From NCBI RefSeq assembly GCF_002968835.1, contig NZ_PKQK01000011.1, forward strand, positions 1 to 57,231: DNA of 57,231 nucleotides. Reading direction: 5' to 3'. Below the pieces are notes generated by a model that searched no databases, had not been told where the DNA came from, and was given only the letters and a program-made list of their open reading frames with translations. Below, piece by piece: positions 35,970-45,150 of this stretch (position 1 is its first letter; each line of letters opens with the position of its first letter). The position numbers and the translations under genes are program-made. This DNA comes from Paenibacillus sp. PCH8. GTDB lineage: Bacteria; Bacillota; Bacilli; Paenibacillales; Paenibacillaceae.

Positions 35970-36299
35970 GTGATTATCGTTCAAATCTTTCGTGATGAGG
36001 ACGGGAGCATCGAACGCTTTTCCATCGAAGGGCATGCTAACTTTGCCAAGCGTGGAGAAGACATCGTATGTGCCGGGGTATCCGCTGTTACAGTGGGTAC
36101 GGTGAACTCAATTGAAACATTGACTGGTGTCGAAATGGATGCCAAGATGAAGAATGGCTTTTTAAGCGCTTCTTTACCTTTGTTAGACAAAGAGGAAACT
36201 TGGTCCCAGGTACAATTGCTACTCGAATCCATGGTGGTTATGCTCTCTAATATTGCAGAGTCATACGGAAAGTATATTCAAATAGAGCAAGTCAAATAA
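35970..36299 (+). CDS. prp: Ribosomal-processing cysteine protease Prp
   Basis: 109 residues, with the conserved GHA...CAGVSA pair of His (about 22) and Cys (about 34). In S. aureus Prp removes the N-terminal extension of L27. GTG start with GAAGGTG upstream. Its position between rplU and rpmA is typical, and the L27 encoded next has the cleavable extension. Confidence 0.93.
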   Translation: MIIVQIFRDEDGSIERFSIEGHANFAKRGEDIVCAGVSAVTVGTVNSIETLTGVEMDAKMKNGFLSASLPLLDKEETWSQVQLLLESMVVMLSNIAESYGKYIQIEQVK

Positions 36300-36322
36300 G
36301 CAAAGAAGGAGGACAACCAATC

Positions 36323-36634
36323 ATGTTGAAATTAAATCTTCAGTTATTCGCATCGAAAAAAGGTGTAGGTTCAACGAAGAACGGACGTGACAGTAATGCT
36401 CAACGTCTGGGCGTTAAACGTGCTGATGGTCAAACTGTAACTGGTGGTAGCATTCTCGTTCGCCAACGCGGAACGAAAATTCACCCAGGAACTAACGTTG
36501 GCATTGGTAAAGATGACACTTTGTTCGCGAAAATCGACGGCGTTGTAAAATTCGAACGTTGGGGACGCGATCGTAAAAAAGTAAGCATCTACCCTGTAAA
36601 CGTTGCTCCTGTAGCAGCTGCAGTAGAAGCGTAA
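36323..36634 (+). CDS. rpmA: 50S ribosomal protein L27 with Prp-cleavable N-terminus
   Basis: 103 residues. The N-terminus MLKLNLQLFA precedes SKKGVGSTKNGRDS. The LQLFA-S junction is the Prp cleavage motif known from Firmicutes. AGAAGGAGGA precedes the ATG. Confidence 0.98.
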   Translation: MLKLNLQLFASKKGVGSTKNGRDSNAQRLGVKRADGQTVTGGSILVRQRGTKIHPGTNVGIGKDDTLFAKIDGVVKFERWGRDRKKVSIYPVNVAPVAAAVEA

Positions 36635-36655
36635 TATCGGCATTCCGCCTAAGGA

Positions 36656-36685
36656 GCCTTCGGCATTTTTGCCGGAGGTTTTTTG
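36656..36685 (+). terminator. Terminator after rpmA
   Basis: CCTTCGGC pairs with GCCGGAGG around ATTTTT and is followed by six T. Confidence 0.88.
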
Positions 36686-36784
36686 TATTCAACGATTATT
36701 CGATAATGAACTGGCAGAAAAGACATGTTATACTTGGTTACGGTGGGTTTAGACCAACCGAGTTTTGTAGAACGGGGAGAAGCC

Positions 36785-37522
36785 ATGAAATCCTGGAAAA
36801 GAGTGCCGTGGATTGCGGCATGTTCACTTCTGATTCCTTTGGTTTTCGTTATGCTGTATCCGGCGATCATTTCAAGCGTCGTGTGCGCATTGTGGTCTGT
36901 CGCAGTATTGTTTATTTCTGTGAATGCGATGAAGAAACAGGCGGAGGCGGAACGCAGAACCATCATACAATCCATGGAAAAGACAGCAATAGCTTCATTA
37001 AATCATCATCGACACGACTGGATGAACGACCTTCAGGTGTTATATGGATATCTTAGGCTGGGCAAACTTGATAAATCTGTGCAATGTGTGGAAAGAATAA
37101 AAGAACGGGTTACAGAAGAAAGCCGAATCTCGAGATTGGGTATTCCTTCCCTCGTGTTTTATCTTCAATCTTTTCGGGCCAGCGGGATTGCGCTGGAATT
37201 GTATGTGGAAATAGAGGATGAGTTGCAGCTTAGTGCTCTGGTCTCTCCCGAGGATGGCGAGTCGCTTACGGGGGCGATTGCGGATGCAATCAGGGCCTAC
37301 CAATATGGCGGTGGCCGGTCGTCTTGGGGAGAGGTTCGCAAACTGACCTTGAACTTCGGACAGGATCATGGAGATGTAGTTGTCCGGCTGGATGGGGATC
37401 AAACACCCGATCCGGAAACACTACGGCAGCTTACTGCCGTACTCAAAGGAAATAATGTCAGAACGGAGCCGTTTCCGTCTGAGGATACGTTTATACAATT
37501 CAGAATGCCGTGTGGAATATAG
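36785..37522 (+). CDS. spo0B: Spo0B-type sporulation phosphotransferase, membrane-anchored variant
   Basis: 245 residues from ATG 36785 (GGGGAGAA upstream). Residues about 8-46 form two hydrophobic helices, which the 192-residue soluble B. subtilis Spo0B lacks. The phospho-acceptor helix follows: NHHRHDWMNDLQ, where the His before Asp-Trp (about H77) matches Spo0B His30. The C-terminal half resembles a degenerate kinase ATPase fold. It probably relays phosphate from Spo0F to Spo0A. Position between rpmA and obg is conserved. Confidence 0.85.
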   Translation: MKSWKRVPWIAACSLLIPLVFVMLYPAIISSVVCALWSVAVLFISVNAMKKQAEAERRTIIQSMEKTAIASLNHHRHDWMNDLQVLYGYLRLGKLDKSVQCVERIKERVTEESRISRLGIPSLVFYLQSFRASGIALELYVEIEDELQLSALVSPEDGESLTGAIADAIRAYQYGGGRSSWGEVRKLTLNFGQDHGDVVVRLDGDQTPDPETLRQLTAVLKGNNVRTEPFPSEDTFIQFRMPCGI

Positions 37523-37538
37523 GAAGAAGGGGTAACCA

Positions 37539-38849
37539 ATGTTTGTAGATAAAGCGAAGATTTATGTGAAAGCCGGAGACGGAGGGGACGGAATTGTTTC
37601 GTTCCGTCGTGAGAAGTATGTACCGAACGGCGGACCTGCCGGGGGCGATGGAGGCAGAGGAGCTGACATCATTTTCCGTGTGGATGAAGGTCTGCGTACG
37701 TTGATGGATTTCCGTTACCAGCGTCACTTCAAGGCCCCACGTGGTGAGAAGGGACGTAACAAAAGTCAGCATGGTGCGAACGCGGAGAACATGATTGTGC
37801 GCATTCCACCCGGAACTGTCATTTTGGATGAAGACAGTGGCGAAATACTGGCGGATCTGACACGTCATGATCAACAAGTTGTTATTGCTCGTGGTGGACG
37901 AGGCGGGCGGGGTAACATCCGATTCGCTACACCGAACAACCCCGCGCCAGAACTTGCTGAGAACGGTGAAGAAGGACAAGAGCGTTACATCGTGCTTGAA
38001 CTTAAAGTTATGGCAGATGTGGGATTGGTTGGTTTTCCGAGTGTCGGAAAATCGACGCTGCTTTCTGTCGTTTCGGCAGCTAAGCCGAAGATTGGCGTAT
38101 ATCATTTCACGACCATCACACCGAATCTGGGTGTGGTCGGTGTAGGTGAAGGCCGTAGTTTCGTTATGGCGGATTTGCCTGGACTGATTGAAGGTGCGCA
38201 TGAAGGAATCGGACTGGGACATGAGTTTTTACGTCATGTCGAGCGTACCCGTATTATTATTCATGTGGTGGACATGTCGGGTTCCGAAGGACGCGATCCA
38301 TTTGAAGACTGGCAGAAAATCAATGACGAACTGAAGTTGTACAATCCGCTTCTCGCCGAGAGACCGCAAGTTGTAGCAGCTAATAAGATGGACATGCCAG
38401 ACTCCGAAGCGAACTTGGAGCAATTTTTACAACAAGTTCGTGAACTTCAACCGGATATTGAAGTGATGCCTATTTCATCTCTGACCCGGAAAGGGATTCA
38501 AGAACTTCTGTATCGTGCGGCTGATCTGCTCGATCAGGTTCCAGACGAGCGAGTGGTTGAAGAGGTAGCAGATGTATCCGAACGTAAAGTGTACAGCTTG
38601 GACAAAAAAGAGGACGATGGTTTCCGCATTGTGCGTGACAATGAAATGTTCGTTGTCGAAAGTGCCAAGATTGATCGCATGATGAAACGGATGCAACTGA
38701 ACTCGCATGAGGCTATTCTCAAGCTGGCACGTACACTGCGGTATATGGGTGTGGATGCTGAATTGCGCAAGCGTGGAGCTGTTGAAGGCACCATTGTGCG
38801 CATCGGAGAATTTGAATTCGAATTCGTGGAAGGCAGTAGCTACTACTAA
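37539..38849 (+). CDS. obgE: Obg-family GTPase ObgE/CgtA
   Basis: Residues 1-158 are the glycine-rich Obg fold (KAGDGGDGIVSFRREKYVPNGG). The GTPase domain has GFPSVGKST (about 165), ADLPGLIEGA and NKMD. A C-terminal OCT domain (about 350-430) follows. It acts in 50S assembly and stress or sporulation control. AGAAGGGG precedes the ATG, 16 bases after spo0B. Confidence 0.97.
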   Translation: MFVDKAKIYVKAGDGGDGIVSFRREKYVPNGGPAGGDGGRGADIIFRVDEGLRTLMDFRYQRHFKAPRGEKGRNKSQHGANAENMIVRIPPGTVILDEDSGEILADLTRHDQQVVIARGGRGGRGNIRFATPNNPAPELAENGEEGQERYIVLELKVMADVGLVGFPSVGKSTLLSVVSAAKPKIGVYHFTTITPNLGVVGVGEGRSFVMADLPGLIEGAHEGIGLGHEFLRHVERTRIIIHVVDMSGSEGRDPFEDWQKINDELKLYNPLLAERPQVVAANKMDMPDSEANLEQFLQQVRELQPDIEVMPISSLTRKGIQELLYRAADLLDQVPDERVVEEVADVSERKVYSLDKKEDDGFRIVRDNEMFVVESAKIDRMMKRMQLNSHEAILKLARTLRYMGVDAELRKRGAVEGTIVRIGEFEFEFVEGSSYY

Positions 38850-38885
38850 GTGGTAGTCTTCCACGGAGAGACAGATATATATGGA

Positions 38886-38930
38886 TACGCAGAGTAGTGG
38901 GAGGAAACCCACCGCTCTGCGTTTTTTTTT
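38886..38930 (+). terminator. Terminator after obgE
   Basis: CGCAGAGtaGTGGG pairs with CCCACcgCTCTGCG around a short loop and is followed by nine T. Confidence 0.93.
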
Positions 38931-39005
38931 GTTTTTTCTGACATGAGCAAGGGCTTAGCTTGTATACTGTGAGGAACGCATTTCGAAAAATAGGCGTGTC
39001 ATGTA

Positions 39006-39034
39006 TTGCCCTTTTGTCATAGATCCTATATAAT
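39006..39034 (+). promoter_or_regulatory. Candidate sigmaA promoter of pheB
   Basis: TTGCCC (39006-39011), a 17-base spacer and TATAAT (39029-39034). Confidence 0.55.
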
Positions 39035-39077
39035 GTCCACTATATGAATACATGAGTCTTTGAGGAGAGGACGTTCT

Positions 39078-39515
39078 GTGAACGAACGCTATTACTTAGT
39101 ACGGGAAGATATTTTACCTGAGGCTGTGGTGAAGACCATGCAGGTTAAAGAACTACTGGCTTCAGGTGATGTCAAAACAGTGCATGAGGCCGTTGAACAG
39201 ATCGGATTAAGCCGGAGTGCCTTTTACAAGTACAAAGATGGGATTCATCTGATTAATCAGCTTGAGCGTGAGAGAATTGTAACCATCTCCATTGATCTGG
39301 AGCATCAGTCGGGTATCTTGTCTCGTGTGCTCGGACATGTGGCTGGTTATGGAGCCAACGTACTTACGATCAATCAGAGTATTCCGCTTCAGGGAAGAGC
39401 CAATGTTGTCATTTCGGTGGAGACGACACATCTTCATGGAGAGATTGGTGAAATGCTGGATCGGATGCAGGATATGCCTGGCGTAAGACGCACACGTATT
39501 GTAGGCCAAGGTTAA
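39078..39515 (+). CDS. pheB: ACT domain-containing protein PheB
   Basis: 145 residues. The N-terminal part (YYLVREDILPEAVVKTMQVKE) is followed by a helix-turn-like GLSRSAFYKYKDG and an ACT domain from about residue 66 (RIVTISIDLEHQSGILSRVL). ACT domains bind amino acids, so a regulatory role in Phe or Thr metabolism is likely. GTG 39078 has GGAGAGG eight bases upstream. B. subtilis has obg-pheB-pheA; here hom-thrC-thrB are inserted between. Confidence 0.88.
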   Translation: MNERYYLVREDILPEAVVKTMQVKELLASGDVKTVHEAVEQIGLSRSAFYKYKDGIHLINQLERERIVTISIDLEHQSGILSRVLGHVAGYGANVLTINQSIPLQGRANVVISVETTHLHGEIGEMLDRMQDMPGVRRTRIVGQG

Positions 39516-39620
39516 TGAGGCTTCAACATACAACGTTACGGTAGTTGCGGTGGGTGAATCTGGGGCCCTCATACTGGGCTGGCTCACGGACAAGATTAGA
39601 CATTAGGGGGTAGATCGTTA

Positions 39621-40907
39621 GTGAAACCGGTAAAAGTCGGATTGTTGGGTCTGGGAACTGTCGGAACGGGAGTCGTTCGCATTGTGGAAGGAAATCAGGA
39701 GGATCTGAGCAGTCAGGTTGGATCGCCGATTATCATTGAGAAAATCGCAGTGAAAAATACTGAGAAAGACCGTGTCATTGCTGTAGACCGAGCCAAGCTT
39801 ACGGAAGATCCTTGGGAAGTCATTCGTCACCCGGATATTGATGTCATCGTTGAAGTTATGGGCGGCATCGATCAGACGAAGGAGTATATTCTTGAAGCGT
39901 TGGAACGTGGGAAACATATTGTAACAGCGAATAAGGATCTCATGGCACTGCACGGTACGGAGATTTTGGCGAAGGCTCAAGAAAAACAATGTGACGTCTT
40001 CTATGAGGCGAGTGTTGCGGGGGGCATTCCGATCATTCGTACACTGATTGAAGGTTTCTCCTCTGACCGGATTACTCGCATTATGGGGATTGTGAACGGA
40101 ACAACGAACTTTATTTTGACGAAAATGAGTCAGGAAGGTGCATCCTATGAAGAGGTACTGGCTGAGGCTCAGGCTTTGGGATACGCGGAAACGGACCCAA
40201 CCTCGGATGTAGAAGGACTTGATGCGGCTCGCAAAATGGCGATCTTGAGTACGTTGGGCTTCCGCACCAATGTGGAATTGCAGGACGTAAGCGTTAAGGG
40301 GATTTCAACCGTCACCCGAGAAGATATTACGTATGCCAAACGACTTGGTTATGAGATGAAGTTACTGGGGATCGCGGATCGCACTGACGATGAAATCACG
40401 ATCAGTGTTCAGCCGACGATGGTTAGACAGAATCACCCGATTGCCTCCGTCAACGGCGTGTTCAATGCAGTGTATGTACACGGTGAAGCTGTGGGGGAGA
40501 CCATGTTCTACGGTGCAGGTGCGGGGGAACTCCCAACGGCAACTTCAGTTGTAGCTGATATTGTAGCGGTCATCAAAAACCTTAAACTGGGTGTGAATGG
40601 TCTAAAAGCGATCGTGCCTTATAAGCAGAAGCGACTGCAAAGCGATGAGCAGATTATGTCGAAAAACTTTATATTATTACATGTTGATGATAAAGCAGGA
40701 GTATTGGCACAGATCACGCAGATTTTTGCAGAATATGATGTCAGTCTGGCTTCGGTTGTTCAACAGCCGAATGAGCATAACCCGGATGCAGAGATTATTA
40801 TTGTTACACATAATGCAAGTAAGGCGAGTATGGACAAAGTATTGAAACATTTTGAATCACTCAGCGTTATTCGCCGCATTAAGAGTGTCTATCGGGTCGA
40901 AGGTTAA
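39621..40907 (+). CDS. hom: Homoserine dehydrogenase
   Basis: Reduces aspartate semialdehyde to homoserine, the branch to Thr and Met. NAD(P) loop GLGTVGTGV, catalytic-domain VNGTTNFILTKM and the EGLDAARKMAIL segment are present. A C-terminal ACT domain (about 350-425, LLHVDDKAGVLAQIT) suits threonine feedback. GTG start with TAGGGGGTAG upstream. A six-G run at 40019-40024 is intact here, unlike the broken G-runs elsewhere in the window. Confidence 0.96.
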   Translation: MKPVKVGLLGLGTVGTGVVRIVEGNQEDLSSQVGSPIIIEKIAVKNTEKDRVIAVDRAKLTEDPWEVIRHPDIDVIVEVMGGIDQTKEYILEALERGKHIVTANKDLMALHGTEILAKAQEKQCDVFYEASVAGGIPIIRTLIEGFSSDRITRIMGIVNGTTNFILTKMSQEGASYEEVLAEAQALGYAETDPTSDVEGLDAARKMAILSTLGFRTNVELQDVSVKGISTVTREDITYAKRLGYEMKLLGIADRTDDEITISVQPTMVRQNHPIASVNGVFNAVYVHGEAVGETMFYGAGAGELPTATSVVADIVAVIKNLKLGVNGLKAIVPYKQKRLQSDEQIMSKNFILLHVDDKAGVLAQITQIFAEYDVSLASVVQQPNEHNPDAEIIIVTHNASKASMDKVLKHFESLSVIRRIKSVYRVEG

Positions 40908-41017
40908 TGTCCTTGTCCCGTCAGAATCTCGTTATAACTCAAGAGTTCAATGATAGGCATGTCAGCATAAGCATTTCATCATTTTAGAATATTAAATCAT
41001 AAAGGAGTTTACCCACA

Positions 41018-42088
41018 ATGAGATATCAAGGATTATTGCAAACATACAGAGAGCACCTTCCGGTTAATGAAAATACACCCCTGCTTACGCTTCAGGAAGG
41101 CAACACCCCTTTGATTCATGCAGAGAATCTGTCTGAGGAACTGGGTTTGAATCTGTATTTCAAATATGAAGGCTTGAACCCAACAGGTTCGTTCAAAGAC
41201 CGCGGAATGGTTATGGCGGTTGCCAAAGCAATGGAAGAGGGCAGCCACACAATCATGTGTGCATCCACAGGTAATACGTCTGCAGCTGCAGCTGCTTATG
41301 CTGCACGTGGTGGTCTCAATTGTATCGTGCTGATTCCGAATAACAACATTGCACTGGGTAAACTGGCCCAAGCCATGATTTACGGAGCCAAAGTAATCGC
41401 GATCAATGGTAACTTTGACCGGGCACTCGAAATCGTGCGTGAGATTACAGCAAAACATCCAATCACACTTGTAAACTCTGTAAATCCATACCGGATTGAA
41501 GGACAGAAGACAGCGGCGTTTGAAGTTATTGAACAACTTGGCGAAGCGCCTGACGTTCTGGCTATTCCAGTTGGTAATGCGGGGAATATCTCTGCGTATT
41601 GGAAAGGCTTCAAAGAATATAAAGAGGCAGGTAAATCTAACACGCTGCCGCGCATGGTTGGTTTTGAAGCTGAAGGGGCGATGGCTATTGTCAAAGGTGA
41701 GCCGATCCTGGAGCCTGAAACCGTAGCAACAGCGATTCGAATTGGTAATCCAGCGAGCTGGAAAACGGCAGTAGCTGCGGCCGAGGAATCTGGCGGACAG
41801 ATTAACTATGTAACGGATGAACAGATCTTGGCGGCGTATCGTACGCTTGCTGCTCGTGAGGGGATTTTTGCTGAACCTGCTTCTGCAGCTTCCCTTGCCG
41901 GTGTATACAAACTGAAGAGTGAAGGGTACTTTAAAGGCGGAGAGACTGTGGTTTGTGTGCTGACAGGCAATGGCCTGAAAGATCCGAATATCGCGATCCA
42001 AACGGTAGCTACCGAGCCACTGGTTGTTGAGGATACGGAAGAAGCGGTAATGGCAGCTATCGCCCAACTGGAGCAGCAGTCTGTATGA
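41018..42088 (+). CDS. thrC: Threonine synthase
   Basis: PLP enzyme converting O-phosphohomoserine to threonine. The PLP lysine is in GSFKDRG (about 59), with the phosphate-binding STGNTSAAAAAYAA and PVGNAGNISAYW motifs. Length 356 is normal for the short class. TAAAGGAG lies ahead of the ATG. The stop overlaps the thrB start. Confidence 0.96.
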   Translation: MRYQGLLQTYREHLPVNENTPLLTLQEGNTPLIHAENLSEELGLNLYFKYEGLNPTGSFKDRGMVMAVAKAMEEGSHTIMCASTGNTSAAAAAYAARGGLNCIVLIPNNNIALGKLAQAMIYGAKVIAINGNFDRALEIVREITAKHPITLVNSVNPYRIEGQKTAAFEVIEQLGEAPDVLAIPVGNAGNISAYWKGFKEYKEAGKSNTLPRMVGFEAEGAMAIVKGEPILEPETVATAIRIGNPASWKTAVAAAEESGGQINYVTDEQILAAYRTLAAREGIFAEPASAASLAGVYKLKSEGYFKGGETVVCVLTGNGLKDPNIAIQTVATEPLVVEDTEEAVMAAIAQLEQQSV

Positions 42089-43053
42089 GTTTGCTAGAAA
42101 AGGTAACCGTAAAAATACCTGCAAGTACAGCCAATCTGGGTCCAGGGTTTGATACCCTGGGCATGGCATTGTCTTTGTATGCCTGGTTGGAAATGAAACC
42201 AGCGGAGCAGACAACATTCCATCTCCATGGTGATCATTTGACAGGTTTGCCTACGGATAAATCCAATCTGATCTATGAAGTTGCACAGATGGTATTCGAA
42301 GAAGCTGGGGTATCGGTACCCGAATTGGAGATTTCCATGTATTCCGACATCCCGCTTACGCGGGGACTCGGGAGTAGCGCTTCAGCCATCGTTGGCGCAC
42401 TGGCAGCAGCTAATGCATTAATTGGTGGTCTCTTGTCAGATGCCAAGCTTCTGGATATGGCCACATCTCTTGAGAAACATCCAGATAATGTGGGTGCCTC
42501 TTTGTACGGCGGAATTATTACAGCTGCTTGGGATGGTCATCACGTAGATCATATACGTATTGAGCCACATCAGGATTTGCAGGCTTTGGTTATTGTGCCT
42601 GAATTCCAGCTGTCTACCTCAAAAGCAAGGAATGTGATTCCAGAGCAATTTGGCATGTCTGATGTGGTGCATAACATTAGCAGATCCGCACTGCTTGTAG
42701 CGGCTTTGGCAAGTGGGCGATTGGATATGATACAGAAGGCGATGTCAGATCGTATTCATCAACCTTACCGGGCATCATTGGTACCGGGCATGTCCGAGAT
42801 ATTGGAACATGCCGCCGATCATGGAGCTTTGGGAGCTGCTCTGAGTGGAGCGGGACCTACTGTGTTGACGTTGGTAGATCGTCATGACACCCGGAAAGCA
42901 GAACTGGAACAATATTTGCTGGACACCATGGGACGGGAAGGCATATCTGCCTCTGCACTGTGGCTGGATCCGGATTTGGATGGTGTAACCGTGCTGGCTG
43001 ATCAAGACGAACGTCCTTTTTTGGACAGAATCAAAGGGGAAGTTAATGCATGA
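42085..43053 (+). CDS. thrB: Homoserine kinase (GHMP family)
   Basis: 322 residues. The N-terminal VKIPASTANLGPGFDTLG and the ATP-binding PLTRGLGSSASA loop are diagnostic. The C-terminal GALGAALSGAGPTVL is the third GHMP motif. ATG overlaps the thrC stop and its own stop overlaps pheA, so hom-thrC-thrB-pheA is a coupled unit. Confidence 0.96.
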   Translation: MSLLEKVTVKIPASTANLGPGFDTLGMALSLYAWLEMKPAEQTTFHLHGDHLTGLPTDKSNLIYEVAQMVFEEAGVSVPELEISMYSDIPLTRGLGSSASAIVGALAAANALIGGLLSDAKLLDMATSLEKHPDNVGASLYGGIITAAWDGHHVDHIRIEPHQDLQALVIVPEFQLSTSKARNVIPEQFGMSDVVHNISRSALLVAALASGRLDMIQKAMSDRIHQPYRASLVPGMSEILEHAADHGALGAALSGAGPTVLTLVDRHDTRKAELEQYLLDTMGREGISASALWLDPDLDGVTVLADQDERPFLDRIKGEVNA

Positions 43054-43922
43054 AACGAATTGCAGTATTACCTGAAGGCTCGGTCTCCCATGAAGCAATT
43101 GATTTTCTCTTTAACGGTGAAAAGCTCGACCTGCTTCACTCCAAGCTGATTTCAGATGTTTTTCGTGCTGTGGATAACGGAAATGCACAGTACAGTGTCA
43201 TTCCGATCGAAAATACGATAGAAGGTTCTGTTAGTCTTCATATGGACTGGCTTGTGAATGAGGTGGATATTCCAATGCAAGCAGAATGGGTGTATCCATC
43301 CATTCAGAATGTCATTGGACATGGCGAGGAATTTATGACGGAGAGTGGCGAGTATGACTTTGGTAGAATCACGAAAATCATGTCTCATCCGGTGGCTATT
43401 CCACAGTGTCAGAATTTTATTCGACTGCATTCACCAGGAGCGGACCTTGAAGGTGTAAACAGTACAGCCGAAGCTGTAGAAATTGTGAAAAAAAATCCGG
43501 GTAAAGGCTGGGTAGCGATCGGGACAAAGCTTGCTGCTCAGAAGCACGGTCTGCATATTATGGCTGAACGGGTCACAGATCATGACAACAATTATACCCG
43601 TTTTGTGCTCATAGGCCATGAGCCTGTGAACATCCCCCGTGAACCGGATCATGTAAAAACCAGCTTGCTGGTAACGTTGCCAGAAGATGCGCCGGGAGCT
43701 TTGCATCAGGTATTGTCGGCTTTTGCCTGGCGGAAGCTGAACTTGACCCGGCTCGAATCTCGTCCAACGAAGAAACGATTGGGTAGCTACTATTTTTACA
43801 TTGATGTTATCGAAACAGTTGACTCAATATTACTCACCGCAGCTATGGCTGAAATTGAGGCATTGAATTGTCAGGTGCGCGTTCTTGGTAGCTATCCCTG
43901 TTATACATACCCTTCGAGGTAA
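43050..43922 (+). CDS. pheA: Prephenate dehydratase
   Basis: Converts prephenate to phenylpyruvate. Residues 1-185 form the periplasmic-binding-like catalytic part (NAQYSVIPIENTIEGSV). The Thr of the catalytic TRF triad is in NNYTRFVLIG. A C-terminal ACT domain (GALHQVLSAFAWRKLNLTRLESRP) gives Phe feedback. ATG overlaps the thrB stop. Confidence 0.96.
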   Translation: MKRIAVLPEGSVSHEAIDFLFNGEKLDLLHSKLISDVFRAVDNGNAQYSVIPIENTIEGSVSLHMDWLVNEVDIPMQAEWVYPSIQNVIGHGEEFMTESGEYDFGRITKIMSHPVAIPQCQNFIRLHSPGADLEGVNSTAEAVEIVKKNPGKGWVAIGTKLAAQKHGLHIMAERVTDHDNNYTRFVLIGHEPVNIPREPDHVKTSLLVTLPEDAPGALHQVLSAFAWRKLNLTRLESRPTKKRLGSYYFYIDVIETVDSILLTAAMAEIEALNCQVRVLGSYPCYTYPSR

Positions 43923-44070
43923 TTGACCTGATGGTGGTTGGGAATGTTAGAAGGTTGTCATAAGTCTGGGTAGAATGAGTGAGTAATCGCTTGTCATTTG
44001 GTGTACAATGGACGGGTTAGTAACGTTTCGGAGTTCAGGGAATGGATATTTTATGGAGGTGCAGTCATCG

Positions 44071-44955
44071 GTGGCAGAGCAATGGATTTATTTGGATGGT
44101 CAGTATGTGACCAAAGAGAACGCAACCGTTTCGGTATATGATCATGGATTTTTGTATGGAGACGGGATTTTCGAAGGTATTCGGATCTATAACGGAAACA
44201 TTTTTAGATGTAAGGCCCATTTGGATCGTTTGTATGATTCAGCGAAATCCATCAGTTTGAATATCCCGCTATCTATTGATGAGATGCTGGAAGTAATGGC
44301 TGAAACGGTACGCCGCAATGATATGCGTAATGGCTATATTCGTCTAATTGTATCGCGTGGCCCTGGTAATCTGGGGTTGGACCCGCTACGTTGCCCCAAG
44401 GCATCTGTAATTATCATCGTGGAGCAATTGGCGATCTATCCGGAGGAAGCGTATCTTACTGGGTTGAAAGCAGTGTCCGTATCCCAACGCCGAAACATAC
44501 CAGATGCATTGAATCCGAAAATTAAATCATTGAACTATTTGAATAACATTCTGGTTAAAATCCAGTCTAACTATTCAGGTGCTGGTGAAGCGATTATGCT
44601 GAATTCCCAAGGGTACGTTACTGAGGGTTCAAGTGATAACATCTTCATCATCAAAAATGGTGTAGTATACACGCCTCCTTGTTATCTCGGAGCGCTTGAA
44701 GGGATTACACGTCAAGCCATTATCGATCTATGTGGCGAGCTTGAGCTTGAATTAAAAGAAATTCCATTCACCCTCCATGATGTGTATATCGCAGACGAAG
44801 TCTTTTTCACCGGAACAGCTGCAGAAGTTATCGCTGCATATGAAGTAGATGGAAGAACAATTGGTACGGGTGTAGCAGGTCCTGTTACGCTGAGATTGCT
44901 TGAAGCATTCCGTCAGATTGTTGACAAAGATGGCTATAAAGTGTGGGAATCTTAG
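44071..44955 (+). CDS. ilvE: Class IV aminotransferase, branched-chain amino acid type
   Basis: PLP aminotransferase of fold type IV. VYDHGFLYGDGIFEGIR at the N-terminus, the PLP lysine in NPKIKSLNYLNN (about 153), and EGSSDNIFIIKNG are typical of IlvE or D-alanine aminotransferase relatives. GGAGGTG nine bases before GTG 44071 supports this start (294 residues) over ATG 44053 or 44008. Substrate preference cannot be fixed from sequence. Confidence 0.85.
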   Translation: MAEQWIYLDGQYVTKENATVSVYDHGFLYGDGIFEGIRIYNGNIFRCKAHLDRLYDSAKSISLNIPLSIDEMLEVMAETVRRNDMRNGYIRLIVSRGPGNLGLDPLRCPKASVIIIVEQLAIYPEEAYLTGLKAVSVSQRRNIPDALNPKIKSLNYLNNILVKIQSNYSGAGEAIMLNSQGYVTEGSSDNIFIIKNGVVYTPPCYLGALEGITRQAIIDLCGELELELKEIPFTLHDVYIADEVFFTGTAAEVIAAYEVDGRTIGTGVAGPVTLRLLEAFRQIVDKDGYKVWES

Positions 44956-44983
44956 GCTTGAATAGAACAACATAGGGAACAGG

Positions 44984-45053
44984 AATCCTCCTTGTCCGAT
45001 AAAATTCAGCATACCTGGCGTATGGGGATTTTAGAGACAGGAGGATTTTTTTT
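44984..45053 (+). terminator. Long two-tier terminator after ilvE
   Basis: AATCCTCCTTGTC (44984-44996) pairs with GACAGGAGGATT (45036-45047) and is followed by T-run. The loop contains its own hairpin CATACctggCGTATG. The structure is larger than an ordinary terminator. Confidence 0.75.
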
Positions 45054-45083
45054 GTTTAGTTGATGTCATTAGCCCGGTTTCTG

Positions 45084-45098
45084 CATAGGATGTAGTAA
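45084..45098 (+). promoter_or_regulatory. Sporulation promoter-like element before safA
   Basis: CATAGGATGTAGTAA is identical over 15 bases to the element 32391-32405 before spoIVFA. A good -35 is not seen here at 14 bases upstream (ATGTCAT), so the sigma class is unproven. Confidence 0.4.
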
Positions 45099-45150
45099 CG
45101 GTATGGGCGAATGTACTGCCCAAGTATGACGTCTAGGAGGTTAGTTCCCT

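Noticed and set aside
39516..39620. Threonine or methionine riboswitch or T-box before hom
   Set aside because: There is only a local GGGCCC...GGGC hairpin; no T-box core, no S-box pattern and no terminator.
41033..42217. A 394-codon open frame on the - strand antisense to thrC
   Set aside because: The + strand encodes a full-length threonine synthase with all motifs. The antisense product has no recognisable domain and looks like a codon-bias shadow.
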